Notes under the pieces: model-generated | What the model saw: only the letters and a program-made list of their open reading frames with translations | Database searches by the model: none | What the model was told of the DNA's origin: nothing | Position numbers and translations under genes: made by a program | Part shown: piece after piece, positions 55,861 to 64,000 of the stretch | Numbering within the stretch: the first letter of the stretch is position 1 | Layout: every line of letters begins with the position of its first letter | NCBI GenBank assembly: GCA_029238125.1 | Contig: JAQWGQ010000001.1 | Coordinates: forward strand, 25,633 to 89,632 | Direction of reading: 5' to 3' | DNA: 64,000 nucleotides | Origin: Flavobacteriaceae bacterium | GTDB taxonomy: Bacteria > Bacteroidota > Bacteroidia > Flavobacteriales > Flavobacteriaceae

Positions 55861-55906
55861 ATTTGCAAATACCATAAGTTGAAACAACATTTTTTATATT
55901 TGCAAA
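55861..55906. repeat. ATTTGCAAA repeated palindrome between alaS and the M23 gene
   Basis: ATTTGCAAAT (55861-55870) is a perfect 10-bp palindrome, and ATTTGCAAA recurs at 55898-55906, 37 bp on. They lie in the 100-bp divergent spacer between alaS and the M23 peptidase. Possible binding sites, or A+T-rich chance. Confidence 0.35.
55895..55902 (+). promoter_or_regulatory. -7 promoter element of the M23 peptidase gene
   Basis: TATATTTG, 46 bases before the ATG at 55949. It overlaps the second ATTTGCAAA repeat. Confidence 0.5.
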
Positions 55907-55948
55907 GATTTACATGTAATTTCGCGTAAAATTAGCACATTTTAACGA

Positions 55949-56926
55949 ATGCCAAAGTATAAGTTTTATTACGATCAAGAGACCCTTTCTTACAAAAGAA
56001 TTGAAGTCAACAACAGTGTTCGTTTTCGCAATGCTTTTGTCTTTATAACCGTTTCCGCTCTTTTTGGGCTGATCATGTTGTTGGTATTGTTATCCTCTCC
56101 ATTGATTGAAACCCCGAAAGAGATTGCCCAAGCAAGAGAAATTGAGAATTACCAACTGCAGTATGAGCAACTCAATCGCAAAATGAATCAAATTGAAAGT
56201 GTATTGGACAATCTGCAAGATCGTGACAACCAAATCTATCGAGTCATTTTTGAGGCAAACCCCATTTCGGATGATGTTCGGAAAGCGGGTTTTGGAGGAG
56301 TCAATCGATATACTGATCTGGAAGGCTTTGATAATTCTGATTTGATTATCAATACGACAAAAAAGATGGAAATCCTGTCCAAACAGATTGTCGTTCAATC
56401 GAAATCTCTTGACGAAATCCAAAGAATGGCGTTAGACAAAGAAGTGCTCCTGTCTGCCATTCCCTCCATTCAACCAATCAACAATGAGAATCTCCGTCGT
56501 ATGGCTTCGGGCTATGGTTGGCGTACTGACCCATTTACCAAATCGAGACGAATGCATAAAGGGATGGATTTCTCGGCGCCAACAGGCACACCAATATATG
56601 CACCAAGCGACGGAAAAGTAATCCGAGTAGATTCGCGTTCGGCTGGTTATGGAAAACACATTCGTATCGATCATGGATTTGGCTACGTTACCCTCTATGG
56701 GCACTTGAGTGAATACAATGTTCGCCAGGGTCAACGAGTCAAACGCGGGGATGTGATTGGCTTTGTTGGGAACACAGGTCGCTCTGTGGCTCCCCACCTT
56801 CATTATGAGATTCGAAAGGATGGAAAACATTTAAATCCCATTAATTTCTATTATGGTGACCTGAACACCGAAGAGTTTAATGCGTTGCTTGAAGCAGCCA
56901 ATCGTGAAAATCAATCCCTTGACTAA
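55949..56926 (+). CDS. M23 family (LytM-like) metallopeptidase
   Basis: The 325-residue protein has one N-terminal membrane segment (residues 30-50), a periplasmic coiled coil (QLQYEQLNRKMNQIESVLDNL) and a C-terminal M23 domain. The domain shows MHKGMDFSAPTGTPIYAPSDG, HIRIDHGFGYVTLYGHLSEY and the terminal ligand motif HLHYEI. All zinc ligands (HxxxD, HxH) are present, so it is probably active or an activator of peptidoglycan hydrolysis. The MerR regulator begins immediately after its stop. Confidence 0.93.
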   Translation: MPKYKFYYDQETLSYKRIEVNNSVRFRNAFVFITVSALFGLIMLLVLLSSPLIETPKEIAQAREIENYQLQYEQLNRKMNQIESVLDNLQDRDNQIYRVIFEANPISDDVRKAGFGGVNRYTDLEGFDNSDLIINTTKKMEILSKQIVVQSKSLDEIQRMALDKEVLLSAIPSIQPINNENLRRMASGYGWRTDPFTKSRRMHKGMDFSAPTGTPIYAPSDGKVIRVDSRSAGYGKHIRIDHGFGYVTLYGHLSEYNVRQGQRVKRGDVIGFVGNTGRSVAPHLHYEIRKDGKHLNPINFYYGDLNTEEFNALLEAANRENQSLD

Positions 56927-57247
56927 ATGCGTACCAAGCTGCCAGAAAAGCTTTATTACAGCATAGGCGAAATCGCTGAGGCCTTTGATGTCAATCCGTC
57001 GTTGATTCGGTTTTGGGAAAAGGAATTCGAGATTTTAACCCCGAAGAAAAACACCAAAGGAACTCGAAAATTTACCGCTCAGGATATCGATAAAATCGAG
57101 CTAATTCATTTTTTGGTCAAGGAAAGAGGGTTTACCTTGGAAGGAGCAAAAAAAGAAATCCATTCGCAAAACAGCAGTCAACATCAAATCGTTCGACGAC
57201 TCAAATCCATTCGTGAGGAACTTCTTCGAATTCGAGAAAACCTTTAG
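56927..57247 (+). CDS. MerR family transcriptional regulator
   Basis: The 106-residue protein is mostly the MerR winged helix: YYSIGEIAEAFDVNPSLIRF and WEKEFEILTPKKNTKGTRKF, followed by a dimerisation helix TLEGAKKEIHSQNSSQHQIV. No effector-binding cysteines or domain follow, so the ligand is unknown. It starts with no gap after the M23 gene and may be co-transcribed. Its stop abuts the convergent der stop. Confidence 0.9.
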   Translation: MRTKLPEKLYYSIGEIAEAFDVNPSLIRFWEKEFEILTPKKNTKGTRKFTAQDIDKIELIHFLVKERGFTLEGAKKEIHSQNSSQHQIVRRLKSIREELLRIRENL

Positions 57248-58552
57248 TTATTTTTTTCGGATAAATACATCGATCGTAGATCCCGTAAAGTCGTAATGTT
57301 CTCTTAATTTATTCTCTAAAAACCGCTTGTATGGTTCTTTCACATATTGCGGCAGATTGCAGAAAAAAGCAAACTGGGGATGGTCACTGTGTAACTGTAC
57401 GCAAAATTTAATTTTTACATACTTTCCTTTATTCGCTGGCGGTGGATATTTCTGAATGATTGGGAGCATAAAGTCATTGAGTTCGCGAGTGGCGATTCGT
57501 TTACTTCTTTTCTGATACACATCCACGGCCGTTTCAATGGCTTTAAACACACGTTGTTTGGTGAGACTTGAAATAAAAACAATGGGGACATCTACAAAAG
57601 GAGCAATTTCCTCACGGATGGTTTCTGAAAATGCTTTGGTTGCTTGGGTATCTTTTTCAACCAAATCCCATTTATTGACTAAAATCACGATGCCTTTATG
57701 ATTGCGAGCTGCCAACCAAAAGATGTTTTTAACTTGACTGTCAAAGGTTCTTGTGGCGTCAAATAACACCAAACAGACATCGGAATATTCGATGGAGCGC
57801 AACGCACGCATCACCGAATAAAATTCGATATTCTCTTTGACTTTTGATTTTTTCCGGATTCCTGCAGTATCCACAAGAACAAACTCAAATCCGTATTGAT
57901 TATAAACGGTATCGATGCTACCTCGAGTCGTGCCTGCTTGATCTGTAACGATGTTTCGTTCTTGACCCAACAGGGCATTGACAAATGACGACTTTCCTGC
58001 ATTTGGACGGCCGACGACAGCAAAACGAGGTAAATCGCTGTTTTCGGGCTCCTTGCCCTCAGGAAGGGCATGGATTACGGCATCTAAGAGTTCGCCCGTA
58101 CCTGAGCCATTTACGGCAGAAATATGAAAAGTCTTATCGATCCCTAAAGCAAAAAACTCAACGGTATCAGGAACTCGCAAGGCGTTATCAACTTTGTTGA
58201 TGACGAGCAAGACTGGCTTGTCCGATCGGTGTAGCAAACGAGCAACTTCCTCATCCATCACGCTAACCCCGACTTCGACGTCCACGACAAACAGAATTGC
58301 GTCGGCCTCCTCAATGGCCACTTCGACTTGCTGGTCAATTTCAGCTTCGAAAGTATCATCGCCACCAACGACATATCCGCCCGTATCGATCAGGGTAATC
58401 TCTTTACCGTTCCAGTCTGTCTTTCCGTAATGACGATCACGAGTCACCCCACTTGTCGAATCTACAATGGCTTCTCTGCGTTGAATGAGACGATTGAAAA
58501 GTGTTGACTTTCCAACGTTGGGTCTTCCGATAATGGCGACAAAATTGCTCAA
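57248..58552 (-). CDS. der: Ribosome assembly GTPase Der (EngA)
   Basis: The 434-residue protein has two tandem GTPase domains with P-loops GRPNVGKSTLFNRL and GRPNAGKSSFVNALLGQ and the switch motifs DTGG and DTAG, then a KH-like C-terminal domain. NKxD motifs appear as VINKVDNAL and VNKWDLVEK. Der acts in 50S subunit assembly. It follows era by 24 bp on the same strand, so the two are an operon of ribosome-assembly GTPases. Confidence 0.98.
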   Translation of the reverse strand: MSNFVAIIGRPNVGKSTLFNRLIQRREAIVDSTSGVTRDRHYGKTDWNGKEITLIDTGGYVVGGDDTFEAEIDQQVEVAIEEADAILFVVDVEVGVSVMDEEVARLLHRSDKPVLLVINKVDNALRVPDTVEFFALGIDKTFHISAVNGSGTGELLDAVIHALPEGKEPENSDLPRFAVVGRPNAGKSSFVNALLGQERNIVTDQAGTTRGSIDTVYNQYGFEFVLVDTAGIRKKSKVKENIEFYSVMRALRSIEYSDVCLVLFDATRTFDSQVKNIFWLAARNHKGIVILVNKWDLVEKDTQATKAFSETIREEIAPFVDVPIVFISSLTKQRVFKAIETAVDVYQKRSKRIATRELNDFMLPIIQKYPPPANKGKYVKIKFCVQLHSDHPQFAFFCNLPQYVKEPYKRFLENKLREHYDFTGSTIDVFIRKK

Positions 58553-58576
58553 AGGGTATTTATTTAGGTGGCAAAA

Positions 58577-59467
58577 TTACTTCTTTTGAGAAGAAGAATA
58601 ACCAAAACGCTGTAATTGTGTATGATTTGACCGCCAATTTTTATTGACTTTAACAAACAATTCGAGGTGAATTTTCTTGTCAAAAAAGGTTTCAAGGGTT
58701 TTCCGTGCCTCCATACCAACGTGTTTGATCGCGCTTCCCTTACTTCCAACGACGATCCCTTTTTGGGAGTTTCTTTCTACCACAATCACACTTCGAATTC
58801 GAATGATATTTTCCGCTTCTTCAAATTGTTCAGTCATCACCTCAACAGCATAGGGGATTTCCTTTTGATATCGCAAGAGGATTTGTTCCCGTATGGCCTC
58901 ATTGACAAAGAAACGCTCGGGTTTATCTGTGATTTGATCTTTGGGAAAAAAAGGTGGATGATTGGGGAGTAGAGAAACAATTCGGTCTCGCAACTCCAAA
59001 ACTCGGAAAGATTCGGTTGCAGAAATGCTCCATACTTCAGCTTGCGGTAGTTTTTCTTGCCATGAGGATGCAAGTTGTGCTAGATCTTTTTGGTTCGATA
59101 GGTCAACCTTATTGAATACGAGGAGTAATTTACCCGCAAAGTTGACGATTCGTTTCCATGTATTCTGGTCAAAATCTCGCTTGTCATCGGAGGCCACAAG
59201 CAGTAGCATGATATCAGCATCTTCAAAAGTTGAGTTTGTGGCATCCATCATGCGCTCTTGCAAAGCATAATCGGGCTTGATAATTCCTGGGGTATCAGAG
59301 AACACCGCTTGCACATCAGGCGTGTTATAAATCCCAAAGATTCGGTGTCTGGTTGTTTGTGCCTTGGCGGTAATGATGGACAGTTTTTGATCCAAAAAGG
59401 CATTCATCAGGGTAGATTTCCCTGCGTTTGGGTTTCCAATGATATTGACAAATCCTGCTTTATGCAT
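58577..59467 (-). CDS. era: GTPase Era
   Basis: The track begins at 59626 and would cross the tRNA gene; the true start is ATG 59467 (MHKAGFVNIIGNPNAGKSTL), giving 296 residues, the usual Era length. G1 GNPNAGKSTLMNAFL, G3 DTPG, G4 NKVD, and a C-terminal KH domain with VVGSKGSAIKHVGMEARKTL are present. Era binds 16S rRNA near its 3' end during 30S maturation. A TACCTTTG element lies six bases upstream. Confidence 0.97.
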   Translation of the reverse strand: MHKAGFVNIIGNPNAGKSTLMNAFLDQKLSIITAKAQTTRHRIFGIYNTPDVQAVFSDTPGIIKPDYALQERMMDATNSTFEDADIMLLLVASDDKRDFDQNTWKRIVNFAGKLLLVFNKVDLSNQKDLAQLASSWQEKLPQAEVWSISATESFRVLELRDRIVSLLPNHPPFFPKDQITDKPERFFVNEAIREQILLRYQKEIPYAVEVMTEQFEEAENIIRIRSVIVVERNSQKGIVVGSKGSAIKHVGMEARKTLETFFDKKIHLELFVKVNKNWRSNHTQLQRFGYSSSQKK

Positions 59468-59473
59468 AGATGA

Positions 59474-59481
59474 CAAAGGTA
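59474..59481 (-). promoter_or_regulatory. -7 promoter element of era-der
   Basis: Minus-strand TACCTTTG, six bases before the era ATG. Confidence 0.65.
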
Positions 59482-59489
59482 CAAAACCC

Positions 59490-59520
59490 TTGTCGGGTTT
59501 GGTGATTTTTTGTATCTTTG
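59490..59520 (+). promoter_or_regulatory. Promoter of the initiator tRNA gene
   Basis: TTG (59490-59492), 20 bases, then TATCTTTG (59513-59520) give a full Bacteroidetes promoter ten bases before the tRNA 5' end. It is back to back with the era promoter. Confidence 0.65.
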
Positions 59521-59530
59521 ATGTCTTAAT

Positions 59531-59603
<73 letters not shown>

Positions 59604-59608
59604 CTAAG

Positions 59609-59640
59609 AAACTCCTGAGAAATCAAGGAGTTTTTATTTT
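59609..59640 (+). terminator. Intrinsic terminator of tRNA-fMet
   Basis: AAACTCCT-gagaaatca-AGGAGTTT forms a perfect 8-bp stem followed by TTATTTT, six bases behind the tRNA. Confidence 0.8.
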
Positions 59641-59761
59641 GGGGTCAAGTGATGCTTGCATCTTCTTGAGAACAAAATAAAAATTTAGATTGCAAAGCAA
59701 TTGGAGTTTCTTTGGGCTGTTTTTTTCTTTGGCCCATTGCGAAACAACGTGAAGCAATGAA
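59641..59761. other. Spacer between tRNA terminator and second 3'-end copy
   Basis: About 120 bp with no open frame or RNA gene recognised. It contains long T and A runs and ends with the partial tRNA copy. Confidence 0.4.
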
Positions 59762-59779
59762 TCCAGTTCCCGCTACTAA
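59762..59779 (+). repeat. Partial copy of the initiator tRNA 3' end (copy B)
   Basis: TCCAGTTCCCGCTACTAA matches the tRNA 3' end TCCAGCTCCCGCTACTAA (59590-59607) at 17 of 18 bases, 172 bp downstream in the same orientation. It is followed within a few bases by a terminator-like hairpin, as the real tRNA is. Likely an attachment-site remnant of an integrative element. Confidence 0.7.
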
Positions 59780-59785
59780 AACAAT

Positions 59786-59819
59786 AAAACGGTTATACTA
59801 TTATAGTGTAACCGTTTTT
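59786..59819. terminator. Hairpin behind tRNA copy B
   Basis: AAAACGGTTA and TAACCGTTTT form a perfect 10-bp stem around a 14-base loop, followed by a T. It works as a terminator in either direction and contains the stop codon of the HxlR remnant on the minus strand. Confidence 0.65.
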
Positions 59820-60046
59820 GATTTATATCTTTCAATGATTGCCAGGTGTAATTCATTTTTATCTTTAACATTTGCTATGTCTTGATTATCGACAGGTTTA
59901 ATATTGTGATGGCTCCACAAGGCCAACTCTATTATAACCGGAGTTAATGAAAGTCCTTTTTCAGTAAGAATATAGTGATTAGTTTTTTGGTTATTAGGTA
60001 ATTTTTGTTTGACAATAAAACCTATTTTTTCAAGTGTGTATAACGT
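59801..60046 (-). pseudogene. HxlR-family transcriptional regulator, 3' remnant
   Basis: The minus strand reads about 81 residues, LYTLEKIGFIVKQKLP..., then KTNHYILTEKGLSLTPVIIE and LALWSHHNIK, the wing and dimerisation part of HxlR-type winged-helix regulators. Upstream of residue LYTLEKIGF the frame meets a stop (TAG) within two codons and no start or recognition helix is found, so the N-terminal half is missing. It is not in the ORF track because it lacks a start. It would not make a working regulator. Confidence 0.75.
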
Positions 60047-60311
60047 CAGCTAAAAGATGTATATTCCATCTCTTATGTAGCAAAGAAAATATAAAAATGA
60101 ATATGTTGTATGTTTTTAAAAAAAACTTCTAATATGAGAGGAATAAAATATAACATATTGATCTGTTTCAATGTTAAAATAAGGTCTGAAAAAATATAAC
60201 TCTATAAAAAACAGAGGGTTGTGGTTCGATAGTATGCAATGAAGAGGGGCGACTTATGATGATAAAGCCATTATACTCTTATATTATAGCTGTTCTTTTT
60301 ATTATTGATCC
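60047..60311. other. A+T-rich region, nothing recognised
   Basis: 265 bp between two gene remnants. All six frames are broken by stops and no repeat or RNA structure stands out. Probably eroded coding sequence that linked the regulator remnant to the acetolactate decarboxylase remnant. Confidence 0.4.
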
Positions 60312-61008
60312 ATGAGAATCTTATTGGTCATTTCATTTTCTGTTTTGTTCGTTTAATGCAACAACATCCGTAACTCTACATCTATAGGAGTCGTTGGGCA
60401 GATGCGCGATGTGATGTGGAAAGGGGATTTAGCGTGTAAAATTTTTACCAATTCCTTGAATCATCCAAATGCATATGGGTTAAGAATTATCAAATAACTG
60501 AAGAGCGAGGTTCTTTTGTTTGAAGTTCATACATTCATTTCGAAAGCCATCAAATATACTGCTCACCAAGCGTCCCAGGTAAATTCCATACAAGCCCTTT
60601 TTTTCTATTCATAGGAGAGTGATTTAAATGAAATCTCTGTTACCCCTAAGGAACTTTCTCTGAAATACTCGGAACAATTAATCGATCCCTTCTATTTAGA
60701 TTATGACAAACCATACTGGTGAGAATTGATGGAGTTTTTCAAGATTTAGCCACACATAGCGTTAATCTAGCCGAGGGCAGTTCTCTGTTTCATCACCTGA
60801 TGAGGAGCATAAAGGTCTGATGCAATACATCTATAAAGACCTCAATGGATCAATTATTGGATCTTTCTCACGCAAAAACAAAGCTATTTTCACCCATCAC
60901 GACAGTTATTTTCATGGACACTTTATATCAGTTGACCGTAGCGTCACAAGTCATGTAGATTCCGTGTCTGTTAATTTTGATAAAACTACTTTTAAGGTTT
61001 CCAAATAA
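60312..61008 (+). pseudogene. Alpha-acetolactate decarboxylase, broken lipoprotein form
   Basis: From ATG 60312 the frame reads a signal-like MRILLVISFSVLFV, then a TAA at codon 15 where a lipobox would be, followed by CNNIRNSTSIGVVGQMRDVM with MWKGDL, and stops at 60495. Other frames then give DLNEISVTPKELSLKYSEQL, RIDGVFQDLATHSVNLAEGS, and finally DEEHKGLMQYIYKDLNGSII with IFTHHDSYFHGHFISVDRS (the zinc-ligand HxH and HH motifs). These pieces follow the order of acetolactate decarboxylase. At least two stops and two frameshifts make it non-functional. The track ORF 60820-61008 is its last fragment. Confidence 0.8.
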
Positions 61009-61131
61009 GATTTTATGCTGTAACTTTGAATAATTGGGAGAGTAGAAATCAAGATTATATTAGTTCAACTTTTCATAATAGTAGTCATTATATTATGAGT
61101 ATCAATTAAGTCTCTTGAAGCTAGACTTATG

Positions 61132-61145
61132 TTCGAAATTTCGAA
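61132..61145. repeat. 14-bp perfect palindrome
   Basis: TTCGAAATTTCGAA is its own reverse complement. It lies ten bases before repeat copy C and resembles a T-loop (GTTCGAA) from a worn tRNA 3' end. Confidence 0.4.
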
Positions 61146-61155
61146 TGAGTTATCG

Positions 61156-61200
61156 ACTAAATCAATTAAACGGTTCACCATAATGGTATAACCTTTTTTT
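61156..61200 (+). repeat. Third tRNA-end/terminator-like unit (copy C)
   Basis: ACTAAATCAATTAAACGGTT (61156-61175) matches copy B, ACTAAAACAATAAAACGGTT (59775-59794), at 18 of 20 bases. Behind it GGTT-c-ACCAT-a-ATGGT-at-AACC forms a hairpin followed by TTTTTTT. With copy B it bounds the decayed segment that holds the HxlR and acetolactate decarboxylase remnants. Confidence 0.6.
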
Positions 61201-61214
61201 AATATTTTAGAGGT

Positions 61215-62105
61215 ATGAAAAAGCCCCTTTTATTTTATACCATTTTACTGACAATTTATAGCAGTTGTAATAAAAATGATGTCAATAAAAATTTAGAATC
61301 CTGTTATTCAAATGCCAATACTCAATCGATAGTTCATAACGGTACAAGCAGGGATTATGTGCTGTATATCCCTGATTCATATGACGGGACATCGACTGTT
61401 CCATTGCTGCTAAACTTTCATGGATTTGGAGATAGTGCAACTAATTATATGAATAATGCTGACATGCGTACAATGGCTGAATCTGAGACTTTTATTTTAG
61501 TCTATCCTCAAGGGAGTTGTTCAAATGGTTCCTCCCATTGGAATCCTTGCCCAACAGGGGGAGATAATAAAAGTACAGCAGATGATTTAGGATTTGTTGA
61601 GGCTATGATTAATGAGATTTCATCCCAGTATGATGTAGATTTGGAGAGAATTTATGCTGCTGGATACTCAAACGGTGGCATGATGACATACGGACTTGCA
61701 AACTACAAAAGTGATTTAATTGCTGCAATAGCGTCTGTTTCTGGAGCAATGTTAGATTGTAAAGGTCCTACAAGTCATCCCATGCCGATAGTACATCTTC
61801 ATGGAACTTCTGATTTCGTTATTCCCTATGAAGGAGACAATTACTATCGCGCTGCCCAGAGCACCTTGGAATATTGGATTGATTTTAATAATACTTCCAC
61901 CAACCCAACGATAAGCATCGACAATAGTGGAGGAATAAAAATTGAGCATTATGTCTATGGACAAGGGGATGCCTCCGTTTCTGTTGAGCATTACAAATAC
62001 ATAGGAGGTGATCATGTTTGGTTTAGCACAAAGTATAAAGGTCAGAATGCTGCTGAGTTGGTTTGGAATTTTGTATCCCAGTATGACATTAATGGGTTGA
62101 GATAA
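61215..62105 (+). CDS. Secreted lipoprotein esterase (PHB depolymerase / feruloyl esterase type)
   Basis: The 296-residue protein has a lipoprotein signal (MKKPLLFYTILLTIYSSC). The alpha/beta hydrolase body shows VPLLLNFHGFGDSA (oxyanion region), the nucleophile motif AGYSNGGMM, LHGTSDFVIPYEG with the catalytic Asp, and GGDHVWF with the His. This is the family of secreted polyhydroxybutyrate depolymerases and feruloyl/acetyl-xylan esterases (CE1-like). The substrate is unknown; in front of a rhamnosidase gene, ester removal from a plant or algal polysaccharide is plausible. Confidence 0.85.
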   Translation: MKKPLLFYTILLTIYSSCNKNDVNKNLESCYSNANTQSIVHNGTSRDYVLYIPDSYDGTSTVPLLLNFHGFGDSATNYMNNADMRTMAESETFILVYPQGSCSNGSSHWNPCPTGGDNKSTADDLGFVEAMINEISSQYDVDLERIYAAGYSNGGMMTYGLANYKSDLIAAIASVSGAMLDCKGPTSHPMPIVHLHGTSDFVIPYEGDNYYRAAQSTLEYWIDFNNTSTNPTISIDNSGGIKIEHYVYGQGDASVSVEHYKYIGGDHVWFSTKYKGQNAAELVWNFVSQYDINGLR

Positions 62106-62179
62106 AGTAATTTTTCTTTACATATACTTTTTTGCCATATTTTTAATAAATAACATTGAAATAAATTTTGAATCTTTTG

Positions 62180-64000
62180 ATGAAAACATCATACGCCTTA
62201 TACGTATTGTTAGTTTTTTTGATCAATCAAACATCAATCAAAGCACAAGATGTCTTACACGATTGGCCAGATGTAAAAAAAGAATCCAAACCTTGGACGC
62301 GATGGTGGTGGATGGGCAGTGCAGTAGATAAAAAAAATATCACTCAGACCTTAATTTCATTTAATAAAGCAGGGATTGGCGGGGTAGAAATCGAACCTAT
62401 CTATGGGGTAAAAGGAGCGGAAAAAAATTTTATCGATTATTTAAGTCCTGAATGGATCGAGATGTTAGATCATACTGTTTATGTGGCAGACAGTCTCCAA
62501 ATGGGCGTTGACTTGACCTTGGGAACGGGTTGGCCTTGGGGCGGGTCGGAAGTTAGTCTGCTTGATGCCGCAAAACGCCTTCTGGTAAGAAAAATAGATC
62601 TGAAAAAGGGCACTCCCTTTTTGGAATCGATTTCCCCCTTCAAAACTGGGGTTTTGGTTTATCCTAAATCGCTTAAGATTCGAACAAATGAAAAGGGATC
62701 AGTTCAACCGAAATTACAGGGCGTATATGCATTTGGTCCTCAGAACCACTTTACAGACCTCAGTGGTATGATCCAAAATAACAGTCTAAAATGGGGACCT
62801 CAAGAACAGGATCATGAGCTGTTTTTTGTTTTTGAAGACAGAACTGCCCAAAAAGTTAAAAGAGCTGCACCAGGAGGAGAAGGTTGGGTCTTGGATCACT
62901 TTTTCCTGAAGCTTTAAAAAATTACTTACAGACTTTTAGGCAAACCCTTAGTGAAATGAAGGTGCCAATTCGTTCGGTATTCAATGATAGTTATGAAGTC
63001 TATAACGCTGACTATACAACCGACTTTTTTGAAATTTTTGAGCATAATCGTGGTTATGATCTCAAACCATATATGAATCGACTTTTGGATAAAAACGACA
63101 ACGAAATAAGTAATCGAATCCGAAGTGACTACCGAGAAACACTTTCTGATCTGCTTATAGAAGACTTTAATCCCACTTGGAATGAATGGGCTCAAAAAAT
63201 GGGCTTCAAAACCAAGTATCAAGCGCACGGTGCTCCTGGAAATCTAATTGATTTGTATGCTTCGGCTGATATTCCAGAATGTGAAACTTTTGGATCTATG
63301 CCTTACGCAATAAAGGGTTTCCGTCGGGTGGAGGGCAATGGAAGCTCATCAAAGTACCCTCATCGGAATTTTAGAGCAGGAGATGCAGATGCTGCGATGA
63401 TCAAATTTTCATCCTCTGCTGCTAACATAACAGGCAAACAAAAAGTTTCCGCCGAAACCTTTACTTGGTTGAGAGAGCATTTTAGAGCTTCACTGTCCCA
63501 ATGTAAACCAGAATTAGAGGACTTGTTTCTCAATGGGATCAATCATATATTTTTACATGGCTCTAACTACTCCCCCGCATCCGCTGCTTGGCCCGGTTGG
63601 AAATTTTATGCCTCTGTAAACTTCAACGAAACCAATCCCATCTGGGAAGACGCCCCTGCTCTATTTGAATACATCGGTAGATCCCAATCCCTTTTACAAT
63701 TGGGAAATGCTGATAACGACCTATTGATTTATTGGCCCATTCACGACAGTTGGGCAAAATTCAATGAGGGTGTCCCCTTGGTGCAATTTGCAATTCACCG
63801 TCTGGATACTTGGCTGTCAGGAACTTCCTTCTACGACACAGCCCACCACCTTATTAAACAAGGCTATAGCGTTGACTATATATCAGATCGTTTTTTGGAA
63901 AAAATAAATGTCGAAAATGGAATCATTCAACTGCCGGGAGGAAAATACCGTTCGATAGTGGTTCCAGTCACCCAAAACATGCCACTGAAAACATTGAAAA
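62180..64000 (+). pseudogene. GH106-type alpha-L-rhamnosidase, frameshifted and cut by the window end
   Basis: From ATG 62180 (track start 62168 is a TTG) a signal peptide is followed by the GH106 start KPWTRWWWMGSAVDKKN and VDLTLGTGWPWGGSEVS. At about 62900 the frame ends at 62917 (GWVLDHFFLKL), but the homologous sequence continues without a stop in another frame from 62905: PEALKNYLQTFRQTLSEMKV, SVFNDSYEVYNADYT and onward to 64000. One base appears to be missing in the run TTTTT near 62900. The gene is therefore disrupted, or the read has an error. It would cleave rhamnose from polysaccharide. Confidence 0.82.

Overview
The window reads as chromosomal DNA of a member of the Bacteroidota, most likely class Flavobacteriia. 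The evidence is the gene content (short BirA, CdsA-Psd pair, NADPH-type GltBD, Bacteroidetes-type putative porin, FtsH preceded by RsfS), the gene order, and the promoters. Many start codons lie a few bases behind the Bacteroidetes -7 element TAnnTTTG. About 55 protein genes, two tRNAs and three decayed genes can be supported. No CRISPR array, insertion sequence, phage or plasmid module was seen.

Region by region. 1-27.2 kb is dense housekeeping sequence: end of trpA, a methyltransferase, yaaA, then rluD-type pseudouridine synthase / PASTA protein diverging from ddl-coaD, a Nudix hydrolase diverging from pyrE, birA diverging from rsfS-ftsH, a lipid block (LUD protein, cdsA, psd, acyl-CoA-binding protein), valS, a DUF1573 protein, an aminotransferase with murB, an ECF sigma factor with an Nramp-like transporter, lipA, lpxK, a Nif3-like protein with a coiled-coil protein, pckA and acetoacetyl-CoA synthetase. 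27.4-32.0 kb is a visibly A+T-richer surface-polysaccharide cassette. It holds two paralogous glycosyltransferases, two Stealth-type sugar-phosphate transferases in opposing orientation, and a GT92-like glycosyltransferase. It ends beside tRNA-Val, whose 3' end is partly copied 153 bp downstream.

32.3-59.6 kb returns to core genes: folC, nhaD, gltB-gltD, an outer-membrane porin-like protein, a lone radical SAM gene, rnhB, a large unknown lipoprotein, lipB, lysS, a hemL / glucosaminidase / ACC-deaminase-like operon, a tiny DUF5522-type gene missing from the ORF track, alaS, an M23 peptidase, a MerR regulator, der and era. 59.5-64 kb begins with initiator tRNA-Met. It continues through a decayed segment (3' remnant of an HxlR-type regulator and a broken acetolactate decarboxylase gene) bounded by tRNA-3'-end/terminator-like repeats. 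It ends with a secreted esterase and a GH106-type rhamnosidase gene that carries a frameshift and runs off the window.

The most notable patterns are three. First, near-leaderless promoters recur, often with exactly four bases between TAnnTTTG and the start codon. Second, tRNA 3' end plus terminator units are repeated behind both tRNA genes, next to accessory or decayed DNA. Third, the polysaccharide cassette contains two opposed glycosyltransferase/Stealth modules. I did not find a clear, wholly new biological system; the tRNA-linked repeats and the opposed modules are the best leads.
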